This document shows, one piece after another, positions 42,720 through 53,887 of a stretch of 64,000 nt of DNA. Below the pieces are notes generated by a model. That model worked only from the letters and a program-made list of their open reading frames with translations, searched no databases and was not told the DNA's origin. The stretch spans positions 1 to 64,000 of the forward strand of contig NZ_LABY01000063.1 in assembly GCF_001043975.1 (NCBI RefSeq), in the 5' to 3' direction. This stretch comes from Methylobacterium variabile. Its GTDB lineage: Bacteria; Pseudomonadota; Alphaproteobacteria; Rhizobiales; Beijerinckiaceae. The first letter of the stretch is position 1. Every line of letters begins with the position of its first letter. The position numbers and the translations under genes were made by a program.

Positions 42720-44098
42720 GGCCGCACTGACGCAATGTCATAGATAAAAGACTTTGAACCTACATGCCTCATGAAGTTAATCCACTCATCTCGATGCCGC
42801 TCAAGTAATTCCTGCAAATTCTTTTCTGCTGTACTCGAATTTATGTCTTCTGCGCTCGCAACCTCCCTTGCAATACGTCGCTTGACCTCTAAGTGCAGCT
42901 TCGATTCAGCCATAGACGCCAAATGATCGAGATACAGCACGCCAGCAATCGCATATTCCCTAAACGCCCTTCCAATCCTAGAAAACCCTAGTGCAGCACA
43001 GTTATCTAGACTGGGAAGCGAAAGATCATCACACACGTATGTCTTCCTAGGCTCGCTGAGACCAGCCCGATGCATGCTGATCCGGCGTAGTAAGCAAGCA
43101 GCACACACGCCGCATTGAATTCTACGACCATCAACTGACACCTGCCGCGACTGTTGCCAGCAGGAGCGTGTATTCGACAGATCGAACTTTGACGGAAGAG
43201 CAATTGCCGCGGCTATCGTCTCTCCTTTGGTACTCCAAATCCTAGGAAATTCGTAACGCGGACTTTCTCCGAATAACGAATAAAATATACTTTCGATTTT
43301 CCTCAAGAAGGTTGGATGGACGCGATAATCTGGATGCATATGACCACTAACAGTAAGAACAGGCCCAAATATACCCTGACCACTCTCTGTTACAACTACC
43401 CTTTTTACACCTGATAGATGTGCAGCGGCGCCAGTTACAACCGAGAATTTGAAGCCACGAGACCGAACCGATGACTCGCGACGATCCCTCTTTGAGACAC
43501 GTACCGCATAAGGAACAACTGTAAAAGGGTAGCGACGTCGCAAAGGCACGCTCTGGTCAGAGCCTCGCGCGCCGAGCCTGACGCGCACCAAACTGTCACG
43601 CTCTTGGCTCGCAATTAGTGCGGCCACTGCGCGAGAGTCCAAGCCATCACTATAAGGCATAACGATTTTTGCTGAAGAACCTAATTCTAGCAATTGCTCT
43701 TGGGCCCGCTCCGCCGGTCGAGTACGTTTTTCGAAACTGAATTTCCATTTATCTCCAGTTAAAAGATTGGCGGCACTAACGATCGAATTTTGCACATTAC
43801 TTTTTTGCCAAATTTCAGGCAAATGTACGGCAATACGTACATCGAATGATCGCGCCCAACCAAGCGGAGGCCGGCGGTGAACAATATCGCAGTATTCAAT
43901 AGCCGCTGCCACTACCATTAAGTCGACAAGCAACGGCTCCCACTTTGCAAAGAAATATTTTTCCAATCCGATCGTTGATAGAATGATGTTTTTGTCGATT
44001 AAGGCAGCTCTGGCGCCATTTCTGATTTGATCTTCGTGCTGAACTGCGTCAATGAGATGCGGCACCTTGTTAGAAGCCGCATATTCTAGCGCGCGCAT
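42716..44098 (-). CDS. QueC/QatC-like PP-loop protein of a defence-type cassette
   Basis: The 460-residue protein has a PP-loop at residues 149-155 (YSDGLDS, ATP pyrophosphatase motif) and a QueC-type zinc site: Cys313 (TRSCWQQ), then Cys329, Cys332 and Cys335 (CGVCAACLLRR). An added N-terminal domain (about 1-135) ends in WARSFDVRIAVHLPEIWQKS and LLTGDKWKFSFEKR, an arrangement also seen in QatC of the QatABCD antiphage system and absent from housekeeping QueC (about 230 residues). No queD, queE or queF is near, arguing against queuosine synthesis. Chemistry is probably ATP-dependent nitrile or amide-type modification of an unknown target. Confidence 0.85.
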   Translation of the reverse strand: MRALEYAASNKVPHLIDAVQHEDQIRNGARAALIDKNIILSTIGLEKYFFAKWEPLLVDLMVVAAAIEYCDIVHRRPPLGWARSFDVRIAVHLPEIWQKSNVQNSIVSAANLLTGDKWKFSFEKRTRPAERAQEQLLELGSSAKIVMPYSDGLDSRAVAALIASQERDSLVRVRLGARGSDQSVPLRRRYPFTVVPYAVRVSKRDRRESSVRSRGFKFSVVTGAAAHLSGVKRVVVTESGQGIFGPVLTVSGHMHPDYRVHPTFLRKIESIFYSLFGESPRYEFPRIWSTKGETIAAAIALPSKFDLSNTRSCWQQSRQVSVDGRRIQCGVCAACLLRRISMHRAGLSEPRKTYVCDDLSLPSLDNCAALGFSRIGRAFREYAIAGVLYLDHLASMAESKLHLEVKRRIAREVASAEDINSSTAEKNLQELLERHRDEWINFMRHVGSKSFIYDIASVRP

Positions 44099-44661
44099 AG
44101 CTGAACTCCATCATCTAAATCGTTGCGAACTTTTGGCTCAAATCTCTTTATGATACTCAGGCCGTTTGAAATTGCCTTCACAAGTGCATCGAACGACGTA
44201 CAATTTACAGCTTCTTCGAGTCGCAGCCGTACGCTCAACGCGCGCACTCTGTCCGATCTTCGCATGTAATGTTCTTCAACCGCCCTGATTTGACAAAGGG
44301 CTCGATCAACAAGCGACGTTTTTATTGCTTGCTCTATTGTATCAGGCGCACGCAAGCCGTCTATTAAAACGTTTTTTACGGCATCGCAAAAGGCAGCGGC
44401 GAGCGGCGAATCACATGATGACCGAAGACGATTTATTTTGTCTATCTCATTCTCGAAAAGCCCTTGCTGCGCAGATTCTTCTAATATCAAAGTCGCAGAA
44501 TTGATAAGGCTTGGCCGGACCTCCGAGTGCCAATCACTAGCAAGTGCTGGGCATACAAGCTCAGCCACCTCTTCAGCACTATAGATTTGATTGTCCGCGC
44601 GATAAGCAAACCTCTTCCATGCCGATCGCATCGGTAATGTACGATGAGGTCCATCAGTCAT
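44086..44661 (-). CDS. Helical hypothetical protein, first gene of the QueC-like cassette
   Basis: The 191-residue product is predicted almost fully alpha-helical, with several basic and acidic amphipathic segments (SAEEVAELVCPALASDW, IKTSLVDRALCQIRAVEEHY). No signal, membrane segment or catalytic motif was seen and I do not recognise a family. ATG 44661 has a strong GGAGG five bases upstream and is preferred over the GTG at 44682. Its 3' end overlaps the QueC-like gene by 13 bp. By position it may be the equivalent of the unknown partner (QatB-like) in Qat systems or the modification target; this is speculation. Confidence 0.75.
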   Translation of the reverse strand: MTDGPHRTLPMRSAWKRFAYRADNQIYSAEEVAELVCPALASDWHSEVRPSLINSATLILEESAQQGLFENEIDKINRLRSSCDSPLAAAFCDAVKNVLIDGLRAPDTIEQAIKTSLVDRALCQIRAVEEHYMRRSDRVRALSVRLRLEEAVNCTSFDALVKAISNGLSIIKRFEPKVRNDLDDGVQLCAR

Positions 44662-44698
44662 GCCAACCTCCAATGTCGGCACTCTCTCATAGGCATTC

Positions 44699-44739
44699 TG
44701 ACATTGTCAAGCGCATGAACGCTACCTCCTGACATTGCC
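44699..44739 (-). promoter_or_regulatory. Candidate operator/promoter of the QueC-like cassette
   Basis: TGACATTGTCA (44699-44709, a near-perfect 11-bp palindrome) and TGACATTGCC (44730-44739) lie upstream of the first gene; an inverted partial copy (CCAATGTCGGC) is at 44670. On the minus strand the first site includes TTGACA (44710-44705), usable as a -35. Repeated half-sites spaced 31 bp apart fit binding by the XRE protein encoded in the operon. Confidence 0.4.
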
Positions 44740-44949
44740 GGGATGTCTCCTTTAGAAGAGGGCCAGAGCTAGTCCAGGAGTCGAAACCCAAATAAGAGCA
44801 GCTTATTCCAAGCATTACGTGGAAATTCATCAAATATTTTTGCAGCGCCGTGCAGATGCTAGATGAATTTGATCAATAATATCAAGCAAAATGGCCACGG
44901 ACACCGTCCATGGTCAGCAGCGATTGCAAACTAAATTAAGAGGCCACGA

Positions 44950-45088
44950 TCAGCTCTTAACAGCTCCCGCCATGAACCCACCCATCATATACCGCTTGAA
45001 CACATAATAAATCGCGGCCGGCGGCAAGGCGTAGATCAACCCGGTGATCATCAGCAGCTCCCACGGCGACTCGTCGAGATTGGGAAGA
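44950..45088 (-). pseudogene. C-terminal remnant of a carbohydrate ABC transporter permease (MalG/UgpE type)
   Basis: The last about 43 codons read SPWELLMITGLIYALPPAAI, then YYVFKRYMMGGFMAGAVKS and stop, matching the conserved final helix and tail of sugar ABC permeases of the MalG family. Upstream of about 45088 the similarity stops and the frame becomes unrelated. No start, other helices or partner transporter genes exist nearby. It is a deletion remnant located next to the lower-GC cassette. The rest of 44740-44949 is AT-rich and holds no gene. Confidence 0.75.
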
Positions 45089-45266
45089 ACTCGGACCCGA
45101 TCGCCCGGTGCAGCCCGGCACAGCAACAGGACTCTTGCAGGAGAGATCGCGCCGCCAGCCGCCCAGCACACCCATCACACCTCAGATCGCCCACGCCCGT
45201 GGCCGAGGCCGCGCCGGTCCCCTATCAAAAGACGGATCACGCCACAAAAACGATCAGGGGGAAGCG

Positions 45267-46493
45267 ATGTCCGGGACGATCTTCGGAAACGCGGGCGCCG
45301 CGCTGCTCGCTGCGGCGTTGCTCGCGGCAACACCGGCCGCGGCCGACTACTCCGACAACCGCATCAAGATCGGCGTCCTCACCGACATGTCCGGGGTCTA
45401 CGCCGACATCACCGGCAAGGGCTCGGTGGTCGCGACGCAGATGGCGGTCGATGACTGCCTCAAGGCCGAGTGCCGGGGGATGACGATCGAGGTCGTCTCC
45501 GCCGACCACCAGAACAAGGCCGATGTCGGCTCCAGCCTCGCCCGCGAGTGGATCGACCGCCAGGGCGTCGACGTGCTGACCGACATGTCGAACGCCTCGA
45601 TCCAGCTCGCCGTGCCGCCGCTGCTCAAGGCCAAGAACCGCATCGGCCTCTTCCCGGGCGGCACGGCGCGGCTCACCGGCGATGCCTGCGTGCCGAGCCA
45701 CATCGTGCAGTGGATGTGGGACACCTACGTCCAGGTCGCGGGCGTCTCCACCACGCTGACGACGCCCGGCACGAGCTGGTATCTCGTCACCGCGGATTAC
45801 GCGCTCGGCAACCAGCTCGAGGCCGACACCAAGACCCTCGTCGCCCGGAAGGGCGGCCGCGTCGTCGGCTCCGTGCGCCATCCCTTCCCGGCCGCCGACC
45901 TCTCGTCGCAGATCCTCACCGCGCAGGGCTCGGGCGCCGACATCGTGGCGCTGGCGAATGCCGGCGGCGACACGATCACGGGCGTCAAGGCGGCCCGCGA
46001 CTTCGGGCTGCTCGGCGGCGGCCAGCGGCTCGCGGCCTTCTTCCTCACCGTGATGGACGTGAAGAGCATCGGACTGCCGACCGCGCAGGGCACGGTGCTG
46101 ACGGAGGGCTTCTACTGGGACCTCGACGAGGGCACCCGGGCGTTCTCGGCCCGGTTCCGGGCGGCCCACGGCACCGTGCCCTCGGCGATCCATGCCGGGA
46201 TCTACTCGGCCGTCCGCCACTACCTGAAGGCCGCCGCCAGCGCGGGGACGGACGAGGCCGGCGCCGTGATGGCAAAGATGCACGCCCTGCCGATCGCCGA
46301 CGAGGTCGTGCGCAACGCGCGCCTGCGTTCGGACGGGCGGATGGTGCACGACGTCTACGTCTTCCAGGTCAAGGCGCCCGGCGCCTCGAAGGGGGAGTGG
46401 GACTTCTACGAGCGGGTGGCGACGATCCCGGGGGAGCAGGCCTTCCGGCCGCTGGAGCAGGGGGGCTGCCCGGCGGTGAAGGAGGGACGGTAA
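45267..46493 (+). CDS. ABC transporter substrate-binding protein, branched-chain amino acid/amide type
   Basis: The 408-residue protein has a signal peptide (GNAGAALLAAALLAATPAAA) and a type I periplasmic binding fold (Peripla_BP_6): IKIGVLTDMSGVYADITGKG at the start, KADVGSSLAREWIDRQGVDV, and WYLVTADYALGNQLEADT. Such proteins bind amides, urea or branched-chain amino acids; the Leu/Ile/Val or amide specificity cannot be read by eye. A GGGGGA site precedes ATG 45267. No permease or ATPase genes adjoin it, so it must work with transporter subunits elsewhere or be an orphan. The frame upstream of 45267 is not protein-like. Confidence 0.9.
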   Translation: MSGTIFGNAGAALLAAALLAATPAAADYSDNRIKIGVLTDMSGVYADITGKGSVVATQMAVDDCLKAECRGMTIEVVSADHQNKADVGSSLAREWIDRQGVDVLTDMSNASIQLAVPPLLKAKNRIGLFPGGTARLTGDACVPSHIVQWMWDTYVQVAGVSTTLTTPGTSWYLVTADYALGNQLEADTKTLVARKGGRVVGSVRHPFPAADLSSQILTAQGSGADIVALANAGGDTITGVKAARDFGLLGGGQRLAAFFLTVMDVKSIGLPTAQGTVLTEGFYWDLDEGTRAFSARFRAAHGTVPSAIHAGIYSAVRHYLKAAASAGTDEAGAVMAKMHALPIADEVVRNARLRSDGRMVHDVYVFQVKAPGASKGEWDFYERVATIPGEQAFRPLEQGGCPAVKEGR

Positions 46494-46619
46494 GGGGCGC
46501 CGTCCGATGTCATGGGCCGGATTGCCGTCCCGGTCCTGTTTTCAGGTGAAGCACGCTTCCCCACTCCCGTGTGGGAGAGGGGGGATCCCGCGAACGTCTC
46601 ATCGGGGTCTGGGGCAGCC

Positions 46620-49034
<2,415 letters not shown>

Positions 49035-49184
49035 CGGCAATCTCCCGCGCGGTATGTGGGATGCGGGGCGCCGCCGCAATACGGCACCGATCGCCGTCGG
49101 CCCCTGCAGGGCGAACATGGTTCGCGCCGACCATGGTTTCGCCGCGCTCTCCGCCCAGAGCGCGGGGTGAAGCGGGAGCGGGCG

Positions 49185-49823
49185 ATGATCGGGCGGGTGC
49201 TGGCGGCGGCTGTGATGCTGTGCGGTGGGGCGGGGGCGGCGCTCGCCCATCCCCACGTCTGGGTGCAGGCCCGGGCCGAGCTGGTGCTCGACGGGAAGCG
49301 CAACCTCGTGGCGATCCGCGAGAGCTGGACCTTCGACCCCGAATACTCCGCCTTCGCGGTGCTGAACCTCGATTCGAAGCGCGACGGCGTGCCGGACCAG
49401 GGAAAGCTCGACGAGCTCGCCGCGCAGCGCCTGGAGGCGATGGCCGAGACCGCCTTCTTCACGCAAGGCAAGCTCAACGGGCGCCCGCTCGCCCTTAAAG
49501 GCGGTCCCTCCCCGAAGGCGAGCTTTTCCGACGGCCGCCTCACCCTCGACTTCACCCTGGTGCCGCAGGGACCCGCCGGCCCGGTGCGCACGCTCGTGGT
49601 GAGCTTCGACGACCCGGACTTCTACGTCGCCTTCGGGTTCCCGGCCGGCGAGCCGGTCCGCCTCTCCGGCACCGCCGAATGCGTGCTGAAGCTCAGCCGG
49701 CCGGCCCGGCAGGCGCGGGAGGGCGAGCAGCTCATCCCCGACGAGGAGGCCACCGGCACGCCGGGCGCCGCCGCCGCGGCGGCCGCGGACTATACCGGGC
49801 GCCTGCTCGTCGCCTGCCCCTGA
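49185..49823 (+). CDS. DUF1007 family exported protein
   Basis: The 212-residue protein has a signal peptide ([20 protein letters not shown]) followed by [16 protein letters not shown]; a mature N-terminus beginning His-Pro-His is the hallmark of DUF1007, a periplasmic family often found beside nickel/cobalt permeases of the RcnA/NicO type. Here it faces a copper ATPase instead, suggesting a metal-binding role through the exposed His residues. The ribosome site is GGGAGCGGG. Its 3' end overlaps the convergent kinase gene by 34 bp. Confidence 0.88.
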   Translation: MIGRVLAAAVMLCGGAGAALAHPHVWVQARAELVLDGKRNLVAIRESWTFDPEYSAFAVLNLDSKRDGVPDQGKLDELAAQRLEAMAETAFFTQGKLNGRPLALKGGPSPKASFSDGRLTLDFTLVPQGPAGPVRTLVVSFDDPDFYVAFGFPAGEPVRLSGTAECVLKLSRPARQAREGEQLIPDEEATGTPGAAAAAAADYTGRLLVACP

Positions 49824-51193
49824 TCGGCCGGCTCCTTCGCCTCGCCGTGGGCCGGGATCAGGGCCCGGAACACCGCGCCCTCCCCCGGGGTGCTCTCGAT
49901 CACCAGCCGGCCGCGGTGGCGGTTGAGGATGTGCTTGACGATGGCGAGGCCCAGGCCCGTGCCGCCCTGCTGGCGGCTGGAGGCGGCGTCGACGCGGTAG
50001 AAGCGCTCGGTCAGGCGCGGCAGGTGCTCGGGGGCGATGCCCGGGCCCTCGTCGCGCACCGCGATCTCGACCTGCGGCGGCCGGCCGTCCTCCGCCGGGC
50101 GGCTCCCCACGTGGATCTCGACCCGGCCGCCGTCGCCGCCGTACTTGACGGCGTTCTCCGCCAGGTTCTCGATCACCCGCAGGATCTCGTCGCGGTCGCC
50201 GAGGATCCGCTGCGGCCCCGGCTCCGCCTCCAGCGCGATTGTCACGCCGCGCTCGCGGGCGAGCACCCCGAGGGAATCGGCGATCTGGCGGGCGAGCGGC
50301 ACCACGTCGACCACCTGGGTCGGCGGCACGTGGGCGCGCAGCTCGATCCGCGAGAGCGACAGGAGGTCGTCGATCAGCCGGGTCATGCGCAGGGCCTGCA
50401 CCCGCATGATGCCGAGGAAGCGCTCGCGGGCCCTGGCATCGTCACGGGCCGGGCCCTGCAGGGTCTCGATGAAGCCGAGGAGCGAGGCCAGCGGCGTGCG
50501 CAGCTCGTGGCTGGCATTGGCCACGAAGTCGACCCGCATGGTCTCGAGGCGCTGGGCCGAGGTGAGGTCGCGCAGGAAGAGCACCACGTTCGGCCCAGCC
50601 CGCGCCGCCCCGCCGCCCTGCATGGCGCCGATCTGCACCTCGAAGGTGCGCTCCGTCGGCACCCGGGGGGAGTAGAGCGTCTTCAGGGGCTCGCCGGTGC
50701 GCAGGACAGTCTCGATGCCGGCGAGCACGTCCGGGTCGCGCAGGGCGAAGGAGAGCGGGTGGCGGGGCCGCAGGGACGGCAGCAGGGCGCGGGCGGCGGC
50801 GTTCGTCTCGATCACCAGGGCGCGGCGGTCGATCAGGATGACCGGATCCGGGATGTTGGCGAGCAGCGCCTCGGCGAGGCCGTGGCGGGTCCGGCCCGGC
50901 TTCGCCTCCGACCGGAGCACCGGCTCGCTCCGGCGCGGAGCCGCCACGAGGCCGCCGACCACGACGGCGAGGAGCGCAGCGAGCCCGGTGCCGAGGTCGA
51001 GCCCGTGCTGCCAGACGCTTCCCGCCAGGAGGACCAGCGCGGCGCAGGCCGCGCCCCGCCAGCCCGCCCGCCGGGCCGACGAGAGCGCCCCGGAGGCACC
51101 GGGCAGGAGCGGCGGCGCCGGGGCCGGGTCGTCGTCCGGCGGATCGAGCAGGGGAGCCGGGTCAGGGCGTCGCGTCGCTCTCTGCGGCATCAT
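49790..51193 (-). CDS. PhoR-like membrane sensor histidine kinase
   Basis: The 467-residue kinase has an N-terminal tail, two closely spaced membrane helices (about residues 45-85), a PAS-like domain (about 105-215, [20 protein letters not shown]), the phosphoacceptor [20 protein letters not shown], and an ATPase domain with N box [20 protein letters not shown]1 [13 protein letters not shown] and G2 [14 protein letters not shown]. The layout matches PhoR of alphaproteobacteria, but no phoB, phoU or pst gene is adjacent, so the phosphate link is unproven. It overlaps the upstream membrane-protein gene by 32 bp (translational coupling) and the convergent DUF1007 gene by 34 bp. Confidence 0.88.
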   Translation of the reverse strand: MMPQRATRRPDPAPLLDPPDDDPAPAPPLLPGASGALSSARRAGWRGAACAALVLLAGSVWQHGLDLGTGLAALLAVVVGGLVAAPRRSEPVLRSEAKPGRTRHGLAEALLANIPDPVILIDRRALVIETNAAARALLPSLRPRHPLSFALRDPDVLAGIETVLRTGEPLKTLYSPRVPTERTFEVQIGAMQGGGAARAGPNVVLFLRDLTSAQRLETMRVDFVANASHELRTPLASLLGFIETLQGPARDDARARERFLGIMRVQALRMTRLIDDLLSLSRIELRAHVPPTQVVDVVPLARQIADSLGVLARERGVTIALEAEPGPQRILGDRDEILRVIENLAENAVKYGGDGGRVEIHVGSRPAEDGRPPQVEIAVRDEGPGIAPEHLPRLTERFYRVDAASSRQQGGTGLGLAIVKHILNRHRGRLVIESTPGEGAVFRALIPAHGEAKEPADQGQATSRRPV

Positions 51194-52304
51194 CGTCCGG
51201 CGCCTCCCGCGGGGTGAGGCGCGCCCGCTTGGCGATCTCGTAGGCGCCCAGCGCCGCGAGCGCCACCACGAACGGCACCAGGTAGTAGCAGACCCGGAAC
51301 AGCAGCAGGGCGCCGAGCACCGATTCCCGCGGCAGGCCGGAGAGTGCCAGCAGCACCGTGGCCTCGAACACCCCGAGCCCGCCCGGCGCGTGACTGGCGA
51401 TGCCCAGCATCGCGGCGAGCACGTAGATCGCCACGAAGGTCTCGAAGCTGACGCCGTGGCCGGCCGGCAGCAGGACGTAGAGCACGCCGGCGGCGGCGCA
51501 GACGTCGCCGGCGCCGACCAGCATCTGGCTCAGGGAGAGCTTCAGCCCCGGCAGTTCCAGGCGCCAGCCCCGCACCTTGACGCTGCGGCGCTTGAGCGTG
51601 ACCCAGACGAGATAGGCCAGCACCGCGGCCAGCGTCGCGACGCCGAGCCCCTGGTTGAACATCGGGCTCGTGTAGGTGAGCCGCGAGAGCGGCTCGGCCT
51701 CGCGGATCAGGCTGATGCCGAGCACCGCCCCCATGCCGAGCCAGAAGGTGAAGCCGGCCACGATGGTGAGCGCGGCGATGCGCCCGGGGCTGAGTCCCTG
51801 GGCCGAGTAGATCCAGTAGCGCACCGTCCCGGCGGTGAGCAGCGGGAAGCCGAGGTTGAAGCTCACCGCGTAGCTGGTGAAGGAGGCGAGCGCGGTGGTG
51901 CGGTAGGGCACCTTCAGCTTGAGCTGGCGCAGCGCGAGCGCGTCGTAGCAGGTGAGGAAGAGGTAGCTCACCGCCACCAGCCCAATGGCGAGCCCGACCT
52001 GCTCCGGCGTCGCCGCCAGGAAGGCCGTGCGCAGCTCCGCCCAGGTGACGGTGGAGACGAGCTTGCCGAGAACCCCGAGGGAGATGACGAACAGCACCAC
52101 GCTGGCGAGCGTGCCGATCCAGGCGTAGCGACGCCGGTGACGGGCACGGCGCTCATCCGGCGCCTGCCGGTCCGCAGGAGCCTGCGGGTCGCGGCCCGGA
52201 TCCTGCCCGGCCGGATCCTCGTCGCGCGGCGGCTCGCCCTGCGCGCTCGGGTCGCGCAGGCGGCTGGCCTGCGCGAGGTGCTTGTCCTGCGTGGCGAAGT
52301 TCAT
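51162..52304 (-). CDS. YbhN/LPG-synthase-TM family membrane protein
   Basis: The 380-residue protein has a charged, Asp/Pro/Arg-rich cytosolic head (about 60 residues) and then about eight membrane helices with FTSYAVSFNLGFPLLTAGTVRYWIY and SHAPGGLGVFEATVLLALSG, the signature segments of the flippase-like transmembrane domain PF03706 found in MprF and YbhN. The catalytic aminoacyl-transferase domain of MprF is absent. It is a probable lipid-handling inner-membrane protein of unknown substrate. The Met at 52304 begins before the charged head; longer starts up to 52472 lack protein character. It is co-transcribed with the downstream kinase. Confidence 0.85.
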   Translation of the reverse strand: MNFATQDKHLAQASRLRDPSAQGEPPRDEDPAGQDPGRDPQAPADRQAPDERRARHRRRYAWIGTLASVVLFVISLGVLGKLVSTVTWAELRTAFLAATPEQVGLAIGLVAVSYLFLTCYDALALRQLKLKVPYRTTALASFTSYAVSFNLGFPLLTAGTVRYWIYSAQGLSPGRIAALTIVAGFTFWLGMGAVLGISLIREAEPLSRLTYTSPMFNQGLGVATLAAVLAYLVWVTLKRRSVKVRGWRLELPGLKLSLSQMLVGAGDVCAAAGVLYVLLPAGHGVSFETFVAIYVLAAMLGIASHAPGGLGVFEATVLLALSGLPRESVLGALLLFRVCYYLVPFVVALAALGAYEIAKRARLTPREAPDDDAAESDATP

Positions 52305-52473
52305 CGCGTCGGCGTCCGACCCCGCTGGTCGCCGGCGCGAGCCCGCGGCCGATCGCGGCCAGGCTCGCGCCCTGTAGGTGCCCGGCGGCACTCCGACCGA
52401 GCCCCGCTCGCCAAGGCGCCATGTAGGCCGTCTGCCGGCGAATGACCAGCCGGACCGTCGGTCAAGCCGCACA

Positions 52474-53103
52474 TCAGCCCGGGAGACCGAGGTGGCGGGC
52501 CGCCTCGGCCAGGCCGGCGGCGATCCGCGCCGGCACCGCCGGGCTGGTGCAGACGTAGGTCGGGCTCGGATGCGGGATCGCGACCTGGGGCAGGTCCGGG
52601 CGCGCCTCGGCGAGGAGCGGTGCGAGGGTCTGGGAGACCCGGCCGGAGAGGACCACGACGGCCAGGTTCGGCATCAGGGCGAGGAGCGGCGGGAGGTAGG
52701 CCTGGGCCGTCCGGATCTCGGCCGTGCGCGGCGCCCGGTTGCGGGCGCCGGGGGCGTGGATCACCCACGGCACGGCGTTCCAGATCAGGGTGTCGGCCCG
52801 CGGGATCCCGGCCCCGGCGAGGAAGCGAAAGAGGTTGGCGGCGGTGCCGGTCGGGTTGTCGCGGGAGACGAAGGCGGTACGGCCGGTGGCCGGCCCCGGG
52901 GTCTCGAGCAGCAGCAGCAGGCGGGCCGCCACGCCGCCGTCGAGGGGGTCGGCCTCCGGCACCGGCAGGCCCCGCTCGGCCCGGATCCGTTCCGCGAGGC
53001 GGCGCAGGGGCGCGAGGTGGGGGCTGGCCGCGACGAGGGCGTGGCGCGCCGCGACGGCGCCGGAATCGGCCAGGCTCTTCGGGGCGGCCGGCTGGCCGCT
53101 CAC
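52474..53103 (-). CDS. Uracil-DNA-glycosylase-superfamily protein
   Basis: The 209-residue protein carries LLLLLETPGPATG, FVSRDNPTGTAANLFRFLAG, DTLIWNAVPWVIHAPGARNR and a terminal IPHPSPTYVCTSP segment, a layout resembling UDG-fold proteins where the first loop activates water and the HPSP-like loop intercalates. It differs from canonical Ung, UdgA and MUG motifs, so substrate and activity are uncertain. The GTG start at 53103 overlaps the PIG-L stop (GTGA). Its coupling to a biosynthetic-type gene rather than a repair gene is odd and may mean the enzyme cleaves a different N-glycosidic bond. Confidence 0.75.
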   Translation of the reverse strand: MSGQPAAPKSLADSGAVAARHALVAASPHLAPLRRLAERIRAERGLPVPEADPLDGGVAARLLLLLETPGPATGRTAFVSRDNPTGTAANLFRFLAGAGIPRADTLIWNAVPWVIHAPGARNRAPRTAEIRTAQAYLPPLLALMPNLAVVVLSGRVSQTLAPLLAEARPDLPQVAIPHPSPTYVCTSPAVPARIAAGLAEAARHLGLPG

Positions 53104-53849
53104 CCGAGGGCGAGCCCGTCCGGCAGGGTGCCGGCGAGGCGGAAATGCTCGCGCGCGCCCTCGGCGCTCAGGCGCTCGGCGAGCCCAGCGGGCCCGCCGA
53201 ACTGGAAGCCGATCTGGCTCGCATAAGCCGCGCAGGCGGCGTGCTTGGCCGCCTCCTCGTCCGGGGACAGGCGCACGGTGAGGGAGGCCAGGCCCGCGAA
53301 GGCGTCGCGGAACGGCTCCCGCGGGTCGGGGTGGCGCACGGTGTAGGGAAAGTCGCGCCACCACAGCACCGGGCAGGCCGGCGCCAGGGCGGTGAGCGCG
53401 CGCACCAGCTGCACGTGGTCGACATGGCCGCCCACCCCCTGCGGGGCCAGCAGCAGATCCGGCACCGCCTCGTCCATCAGGCGGGCGAGCAGAAGGCCGA
53501 GATCGTCCGCGAGCGTGTCGTCGGGCCGGGTCTCGGCGAAGAGTTCCGGCGCCGAGGCGTAGCCCCGGTGCGGCGCTTCCCTCAGGGCGACGTGGACCGG
53601 GGGATGGAGGCCGAGGGCGGCGGCCGCCGCCCGGTCCTCGTCGCGGCGCAGGGCCATGTAGTCGACGTCCGGCCCGAGCCCCTTGTCGAGCTGGCAGGCC
53701 AGGGCGAAGCCGGTCGGGTCGGGCACGCTGGCGGTGAGCAGCGTCACCATCACCACCCGCCACCCCCCGCTCGCGAGCTGCGCCAGGGTGCCGCCGCAGG
53801 AGAAGGCGGCGTCGTCGAGATGGGGCGAGAGGGCGAGGGCTGTGGGCAT
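53100..53849 (-). CDS. PIG-L/LmbE family deacetylase
   Basis: The 249-residue zinc hydrolase opens MPTALALSPHLDDAAFSCGG, where His-x-Asp-Asp supplies two metal ligands, and has GVGGHVDHVQLVRAL, giving the third His and the catalytic-side His. Family members deacetylate N-acetylglucosaminyl-inositol (MshB, PIG-L), GlcNAc-malate (BshB) or antibiotic sugars. The co-located inositol-phosphate synthase and GT4 make a GlcNAc-inositol-like substrate plausible. Start at 53849; the frame further upstream is non-coding. It is separated from the GT4 gene by 255 bp containing hairpins, and its stop overlaps the UDG-like gene. Confidence 0.88.
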   Translation of the reverse strand: MPTALALSPHLDDAAFSCGGTLAQLASGGWRVVMVTLLTASVPDPTGFALACQLDKGLGPDVDYMALRRDEDRAAAAALGLHPPVHVALREAPHRGYASAPELFAETRPDDTLADDLGLLLARLMDEAVPDLLLAPQGVGGHVDHVQLVRALTALAPACPVLWWRDFPYTVRHPDPREPFRDAFAGLASLTVRLSPDEEAAKHAACAAYASQIGFQFGGPAGLAERLSAEGAREHFRLAGTLPDGLALG

Positions 53850-53887
53850 GAGACTCGACTTGCGACGACCGATGTGACGCGGGTTTC

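Noticed and set aside
42716..44098. Assignment of the PP-loop protein as housekeeping QueC (7-cyano-7-deazaguanine synthase)
   Set aside because: It is about twice the normal QueC length, has an extra N-terminal domain, and lies with XRE-protease and PIN genes rather than queD, queE or queF.
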